Source of the DNA: an uncultured Lachnospiraceae bacterium
Lineage (GTDB): Bacteria > Bacillota > Clostridia > Lachnospirales > Lachnospiraceae
Assembly: GCA_902493385.1 (NCBI GenBank)
Contig: CABUPO010000005.1
Location: 62,001-126,000, forward strand
DNA: 64,000 nt
Reading direction: 5' to 3'
This document shows, one piece after another, positions 59,538 through 64,000 of the stretch; the first letter of the stretch is position 1, and each line of letters starts with the position of its first letter. The position numbers and the translations under genes are program-made. A model generated the notes under the pieces. It had not been told where the DNA came from, ran no database searches, and worked only from the letters and a program-made list of their open reading frames with translations.

Positions 59538-61589
59538 ATGCATACAACTATTAAAAAAATAACAGCGTTTATACTTTTAGGAGTAATGGTAGTAGCAAGT
59601 GGTTTAGCTGCAGGACAAATAAAAGCGAAAGAGACTGATAAGCTTGTAAATGAAGATACTCAGAAAAATATTAGTGAAGAATCAGCATATATTTTGGAGT
59701 GTAAAAACAGTTTTATATACGATGTGACCCATTCAAAATATGCTAAAGTAAGTAATGAAGAAAGTACTATTTTACAGAATAATAACATAATAACTACTGA
59801 GCTTACGGAAATTGAGGTTGAAACCCTTGAAAAATTAGGTGTTACAGTTGAAAGTGATATCTGTGTAACAGGTTCGGGAGTCAAAGATTATACACAAAAA
59901 CAAAATGAAAAAAGAAATAATAAAGAGCTAACAAATAGGATGCGTAAGGCTAAAAAATGCACGAAAGAATATAACTGGAACATAGAATCATTAGGTGTAG
60001 ACGGTGTTATAGATGACATTGAAACAGACGGTGAAAAAGTCAAAATAGCAATCCTTGATTCAGGAATTGATTATTCAGAAAGTATCAATGTCGTAAAAAG
60101 AAAGAACTTCATAGATGATGAAGTATCACCATTATATGAAGATAACACAGGACATGGAACTGCAATAGCAGGAATAATAGCATCTAATGGTGAGAATGGA
60201 ACAGTTAAAGGAATTAATCCTGATGTAGAGATATATTCTGCACGAATCCTTGATACTGAAAACAAAGCATCCATGAGCAAGGTTGTAGAGTCTATTTATT
60301 GGGCAATTGGAGAAGATGTGGATATAATAAACATAAGCTTTGGAACGACTCAGTATTCAGAGATATTACATAATGCAATTAAAGAAGCTACAGCAAAGGG
60401 AATACTTGTATTTGCAGCATCAGGAAATCAAGGAGAGAATGAGGAAAGTACGGTCGAATATCCGGCGGCATTTGAAGAAGTAGTTGCTGTAGGAGCAACC
60501 AATCCGGCAGGAGAAGTGGCAGAGATGACATCACGAGGCAAAGAACTTGATATACTGGCACCGGGAATAAACATACATTCCATTGGATGGCTGGATATGG
60601 AAGTTGTTTGTAGTGGAACGAGTATGGCAGTACCACATGCAGTAGGAGTGGCTTCATTACTATGGCAAAAAGATAAAAGCAAATCTGCAGACTTTATAAA
60701 AGGACTGATTGCAGCAAGTGCAAAGACTGTTAAAGATGCAGGAGAGGAATATTCGTATATAGATGTTGCATATGCTGAGGAGATATATGATGAGTATGAT
60801 AAGTTATATGGCGACAATATAAGTGAAGAAATTCTTGATGAAACATATGAGAACACAGAAAAAGTGAAGGCATATGATGAGACCGTTACCGGAAGCTGGA
60901 GTAAAAAGAATCATGAAGATGCTGTGGAATATGCATATAATATAGAAGGTGGATTGACGTCAACAGAACTTGCAATTGTTAAACTCGGTTCAAGGGCACC
61001 GGATGATCATTGTCCTGCAAAGGTATATTCCAGTCACAGAATGTTTCATGCCCTAGATGGTTATAATTACGTAAAAGTGTACGAGTATATAATGAATATG
61101 TCATTAAGATGTAAAAATTACGGACATAATAGCGCATTGGCAATGGCATTTCCTGATAATAATGCCGGAATATACGGAGAATGTGCAACAGTAAGGAGTT
61201 GGTTGGGTGAACCGGAAATAAGGGTAATGCTTACTGACAAATATAAATATAATAAAAGAAATACTTCATTAATGATGTTGGGTATAGCAATGCATGTTGT
61301 CGGAGATACGTATGCGCATCAATTTGGTGTTTACAGTAATGGTATATGGCAAGATGCTCCCGGAGAGAATGACAATATTAATAATATTAAAAGCAGATGG
61401 AAGTGTACAAAAGAACAATACAGAGAAATGCTGGAAATATGGAATGGTAATTCAAAAGCTTACTTTTTGGATTTTATACAAGATTATAAAGGCTTTCGAT
61501 TGAAAAATTTGAGTTATTTTTCTGAGTTAAGTCCTAATGGATTGAATTTTGAGCCATATCGTACTGTTATGGATATGCATAGCTATTAA
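59538..61589 (+). CDS. Secreted subtilase fused to a P1-nuclease/zinc-phospholipase-C-like domain
   Basis: 683 residues: signal peptide (1-30), a prodomain-like part (about 45-150), S8 protease domain with Asp174 (LDSGID), His207 (NTGHGTA), Asn297 (AASGNQG) and Ser362 (SGTSMAVPHA), an acidic linker (about 405-460), and a C-terminal helical domain (about 465-683). That domain has DDH (489-491), SSHRMFHALDG (His500, His504) and AMHVVGDTYAHQF (His586, Asp590, His594). The last follows the H-x-x-G-D-x-x-x-H pattern of P1 nuclease and zinc phospholipase C. A protein that cuts both peptides and phosphoesters or lipids is inferred. GGGGGG ribosome site before the ATG. Confidence 0.82.
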   Translation: MHTTIKKITAFILLGVMVVASGLAAGQIKAKETDKLVNEDTQKNISEESAYILECKNSFIYDVTHSKYAKVSNEESTILQNNNIITTELTEIEVETLEKLGVTVESDICVTGSGVKDYTQKQNEKRNNKELTNRMRKAKKCTKEYNWNIESLGVDGVIDDIETDGEKVKIAILDSGIDYSESINVVKRKNFIDDEVSPLYEDNTGHGTAIAGIIASNGENGTVKGINPDVEIYSARILDTENKASMSKVVESIYWAIGEDVDIINISFGTTQYSEILHNAIKEATAKGILVFAASGNQGENEESTVEYPAAFEEVVAVGATNPAGEVAEMTSRGKELDILAPGINIHSIGWLDMEVVCSGTSMAVPHAVGVASLLWQKDKSKSADFIKGLIAASAKTVKDAGEEYSYIDVAYAEEIYDEYDKLYGDNISEEILDETYENTEKVKAYDETVTGSWSKKNHEDAVEYAYNIEGGLTSTELAIVKLGSRAPDDHCPAKVYSSHRMFHALDGYNYVKVYEYIMNMSLRCKNYGHNSALAMAFPDNNAGIYGECATVRSWLGEPEIRVMLTDKYKYNKRNTSLMMLGIAMHVVGDTYAHQFGVYSNGIWQDAPGENDNINNIKSRWKCTKEQYREMLEIWNGNSKAYFLDFIQDYKGFRLKNLSYFSELSPNGLNFEPYRTVMDMHSY

Positions 61590-61629
61590 TAGCTAGTTGA
61601 CAATTAAAGCTTGTCGGAAGGAGATTATT

Positions 61630-62898
61630 ATGAAAAAAAATATTTTAAAAATAATTGTGATAATGTTTATGATGTTAGGTAGTTTTATTTTAAAAACTGA
61701 TGCAGTCGCATCCCTGCAGAAATGGAATCTTACAAATGAGGTGACATGTACGGTTGACAATGTTACCTTTTGCGCATATGTCTCTACAGATGCAAAGGAA
61801 TGCTGGATATACCGCGCACAGATAATGAGTGATACAGATACAATTAAGTTTCCGAATGAGATAAACGGAATAGCTGTAACAAAAATCGGAGGCGCAGAGG
61901 AGCTGAGAGGAGAAACTGCGGATGACGATTTATTTATCGACATATTAGGATATGACTGGGATATGGGTGAGAATATAATAGGTATTCCGTTTGGCGATAA
62001 GAGAGGCAGCATAAAAAATCTGATATTGCCAAACTCGTTAACCGTGATTGGAAGCGCTTCATTTCTTCAATTTGTTAATGTGGATACCATTGTAATTCCG
62101 GACAGTGTTGACAGTATTGAGAAATATGCATTTGAGCTGTGTACATCTCTGACCGCGATTGCTTTACCACAAAATTTAAATTATGTCGATGCAAAAGCTT
62201 TTGAAAGGTGCAGTAGTTTACGGACATTAACCATATCTTCCGCAAACGGCACATTTAGGGCTGAGAATAATATGTTGTTAAGCAAAGACGGTAAAAAATT
62301 TTATTTGGCTGCGCCTGCAATTAAGAAGGTAAATATTCCAAAAGGTGTTAAGACTCTGGAGAAAAATTCTTTGTTTACATCCTATGCAGGCAAAATTAAC
62401 ATACCTGCGACGGTGAACAAGATATCACAGGATTCACTTTCACTTACCAAAGCGGCGAAGGTGACGATTAATAAAAAGAACCGTATATTTGTGAAAGAAA
62501 ATGATGGAATATATAACAAAAAGACAGGCGTACTTGCCTGTATGATTGTCGACGACAATCAGGTTGTTATTCCGGAAAAAGTAAAAGTCATTGATGAAAG
62601 CGTATCGGTTATGGGTAGTGGAAAAGTAATTAAAAAGTTAACGCTGCCGAAATCATTGAAGAAATTATCAGGAGCATGGATGGCGTCCACAAAAGATATA
62701 AAAAGTGTATGTTTTAAGAGTTTAACGCCGCCTTCTGTCCAAAAAAGTACGGTTTATCCCGGATATGAAGTAAAACCTGTATTCTGCGAGGTATATGTAC
62801 CTAAGAAAGCAAAAAAGAGGTATATCAAATGGAGGCTCAGGGGTGAAGACCCAGATGATGATATTGAAGATTTGTGGGATAAGGTAATAGGGTATTGA
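61630..62898 (+). CDS. Secreted BspA-type leucine-rich-repeat protein
   Basis: 422 residues with signal peptide (1-26) and LRR_5/BspA repeats such as IKNLILPNSLTVIGSASF, IVIPDSVDSIEKYAFELC and IALPQNLNYVDAKAFERC, spaced about 23 residues; later units (VNIPKGVKTLEKNSLF, VVIPEKVKVIDESVSV) are looser. BspA proteins bind host or matrix proteins and other cells. No anchor motif; the basic C terminus may hold the wall. The ATG at 61630 follows GGAAGGAG. It lies 40 bases behind the subtilase. Confidence 0.87.
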   Translation: MKKNILKIIVIMFMMLGSFILKTDAVASLQKWNLTNEVTCTVDNVTFCAYVSTDAKECWIYRAQIMSDTDTIKFPNEINGIAVTKIGGAEELRGETADDDLFIDILGYDWDMGENIIGIPFGDKRGSIKNLILPNSLTVIGSASFLQFVNVDTIVIPDSVDSIEKYAFELCTSLTAIALPQNLNYVDAKAFERCSSLRTLTISSANGTFRAENNMLLSKDGKKFYLAAPAIKKVNIPKGVKTLEKNSLFTSYAGKINIPATVNKISQDSLSLTKAAKVTINKKNRIFVKENDGIYNKKTGVLACMIVDDNQVVIPEKVKVIDESVSVMGSGKVIKKLTLPKSLKKLSGAWMASTKDIKSVCFKSLTPPSVQKSTVYPGYEVKPVFCEVYVPKKAKKRYIKWRLRGEDPDDDIEDLWDKVIGY

Positions 62899-62968
62899 TT
62901 ATAATAATGAACAAATTAGTAATTTTTAATTTACAGCAATATAATTATATTAAAGGGGGAAAAATAAC

Positions 62969-64000
62969 ATGAGAAAAATTATACCTGTATTTATATTACT
63001 CATAATGGCCGCATTGTCTGCGTTACCTTTAACTGCAAATACTCAGGCAAAAGTATGTATTAGCAAAAATAAGCTTACACTGGAAGTGGCTGACAAATAC
63101 GCACTGAAATTAAAAGGAGCGAAAGGCAGGGTGGTTTGGAAATCATCTAAGCCAAAGGTAGCAAAAGTAAATAAAAAAGGAAAAGTAACAGCGCTTAAGA
63201 AAGGAAAAACTACTATAACGGCAAGAATGGGAAAAAGAAAATATAAATGTGTTATTAGTGTATATAATAATACAAAAAGGAATGAAAATCCGATTAAGGA
63301 ACCACAGGCATCTGACATGCCAATTCCTGTCACAACACAAACGCCAACACAGACGCCGACGCAGATACCAACACCTACACCAACGCCTACACAGGCTCCG
63401 AGTTATTCTGTATTTTCACATTATTATGTATCGGATATTGGAGAAAACTATATTGAGATATCTGACGAAAAAGACCAAATTATACATCGTTTTGAGTATG
63501 CTTTACCGCCGTTAAAGATAATGCGTGATGGAGGTATAACAATAAATACGCCGCCAAATAGCTTTAGTATCGAAGGAAATATTATTAAATATTCAGATAT
63601 TCATGTAGACGATATGGTTAGTATTGTTTATTCTTATTATGAAGATGAAAGCGGGTTGCCTTTGGCTGACAGTATAAAGTGTGAGGCTATTAATGTCTGG
63701 ACTATCCTGCATCCTTGTCTTGACAGCTATGGTGTATTTTCACAATGTTATGTATCAGATATTGGCAAAAACTATATTGAGATATCTGACGAAGCAAACC
63801 GGCTAATATATTATTTTGAATATGACTGTGCACCGTCAAGGATAATATATGATGGCAAGGTAACAATGCCGGACGAAAAAAGCTATAATATCGAGGGAGA
63901 AAGCATAAATTATTCAGATATTCATGTAGGTGATAAGGTGGATATTGTTTATTGTTATTCTGAATACTCAGAATTGTCAGATATATATTGCGATGCTATT
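62969..64000 (+). CDS. Secreted Ig-like protein with tandem 100-residue repeats, 3' end missing
   Basis: The frame is open to the window end (344 codons seen). Signal peptide (1-27), a lysine-rich Big2-like Ig domain (about 30-95), a Pro/Thr/Gln linker (about 110-145), then two copies of a roughly 100-residue unit: the first starts about YSVFSHYYVSDIGENYIEIS, the second about YGVFSQCYVSDIGKNYIEIS; the second is cut by the window end. I do not recognise the repeat. AAAGGGGG precedes the ATG. It follows the BspA gene by 70 bases and probably belongs to the same secreted set. Confidence 0.8.
   Translation, partial: MRKIIPVFILLIMAALSALPLTANTQAKVCISKNKLTLEVADKYALKLKGAKGRVVWKSSKPKVAKVNKKGKVTALKKGKTTITARMGKRKYKCVISVYNNTKRNENPIKEPQASDMPIPVTTQTPTQTPTQIPTPTPTPTQAPSYSVFSHYYVSDIGENYIEISDEKDQIIHRFEYALPPLKIMRDGGITINTPPNSFSIEGNIIKYSDIHVDDMVSIVYSYYEDESGLPLADSIKCEAINVWTILHPCLDSYGVFSQCYVSDIGKNYIEISDEANRLIYYFEYDCAPSRIIYDGKVTMPDEKSYNIEGESINYSDIHVGDKVDIVYCYSEYSELSDIYCDAI

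Overview
The window looks like chromosomal DNA of an anaerobic, low-GC, Gram-positive Clostridia bacterium, most likely a Lachnospiraceae gut or rumen commensal. The basis is the FabK-type (not FabI) fatty-acid operon, an NfnAB bifurcating transhydrogenase, pyruvate phosphate dikinase, sporulation protease SpoIVB, strong AGGAGG ribosome sites, several polysaccharide-active enzymes and many large secreted proteins with lysine-rich Ig/FN3-like modules. The genus is not fixed by anything I can see.

Layout. 1-1.2 kb: the 3' part of a secreted subtilase. 1.3-5 kb (minus): a ppx-ppk polyphosphate operon. 5.1-9.8 kb: queA, a lipid kinase and ppdK. 9.8-13.1 kb: an accessory patch behind ppdK with a DUF4143 ATPase, a small unknown protein and a Phd/ParE-type toxin-antitoxin pair; it contains a second, slightly diverged copy of the ppdK 3' end and a second copy of its terminator, so it looks like a repeated insertion site. 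13.2-17.5 kb: MarR and GNAT genes, then an opposed bacitracin/lantibiotic-type response regulator-ABC transporter-histidine kinase operon with visible operator repeats. 17.7-24.8 kb: a secreted Ig/CBM-like protein, two transporters (EamA, NhaC), a PAP2 phosphatase, a GH29 fucosidase and ApbE. 24.7-33.2 kb (minus): a two-component system with a very large sensor, a GH13 glucosidase and a 1280-residue CotH-kinase surface protein.

33.4-42.4 kb: an LRR/EF-hand secreted protein, a polytopic membrane protein, recN, spoIVB and the TrkA-TrkH potassium system. 42.5-48.8 kb: a compact type II fatty-acid operon, acpP-fabK-fabD-fabG-fabF-fabZ, ending in a translationally coupled acyl-CoA synthetase; fabH and acc genes are absent here. 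49-51.2 kb: a secreted GH43 enzyme with an EF-hand loop insert. 51.4-55.2 kb: nfnA-nfnB and gdhA; gdhA is preceded by a two-hairpin RNA-like leader. 55.3-59.2 kb: a DUF4097 lipoprotein, tRNA-Arg(ACG), an ABC-2 exporter and an Rrf2 regulator with four cysteines. 59.5-64 kb: a secreted-protein cluster: a subtilase with a C-terminal P1-nuclease/zinc-phospholipase-C-like domain, a BspA-type LRR protein and an Ig-repeat protein that runs off the window.

The genes divide into core metabolism (polyphosphate, PEP/pyruvate, NADPH/glutamate, fatty acids), sporulation/DNA repair, and an outward-facing set (glycosidases, proteases, surface proteins, sensors, ABC exporters) suited to life on host or plant polysaccharides. 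The most unusual items are the subtilase/phospholipase-like fusion, the gdhA leader, the ppdK 3'-end insertion site, the uncharacterised fab operator and the LRR/membrane-protein pair at 33.4-36.4 kb.
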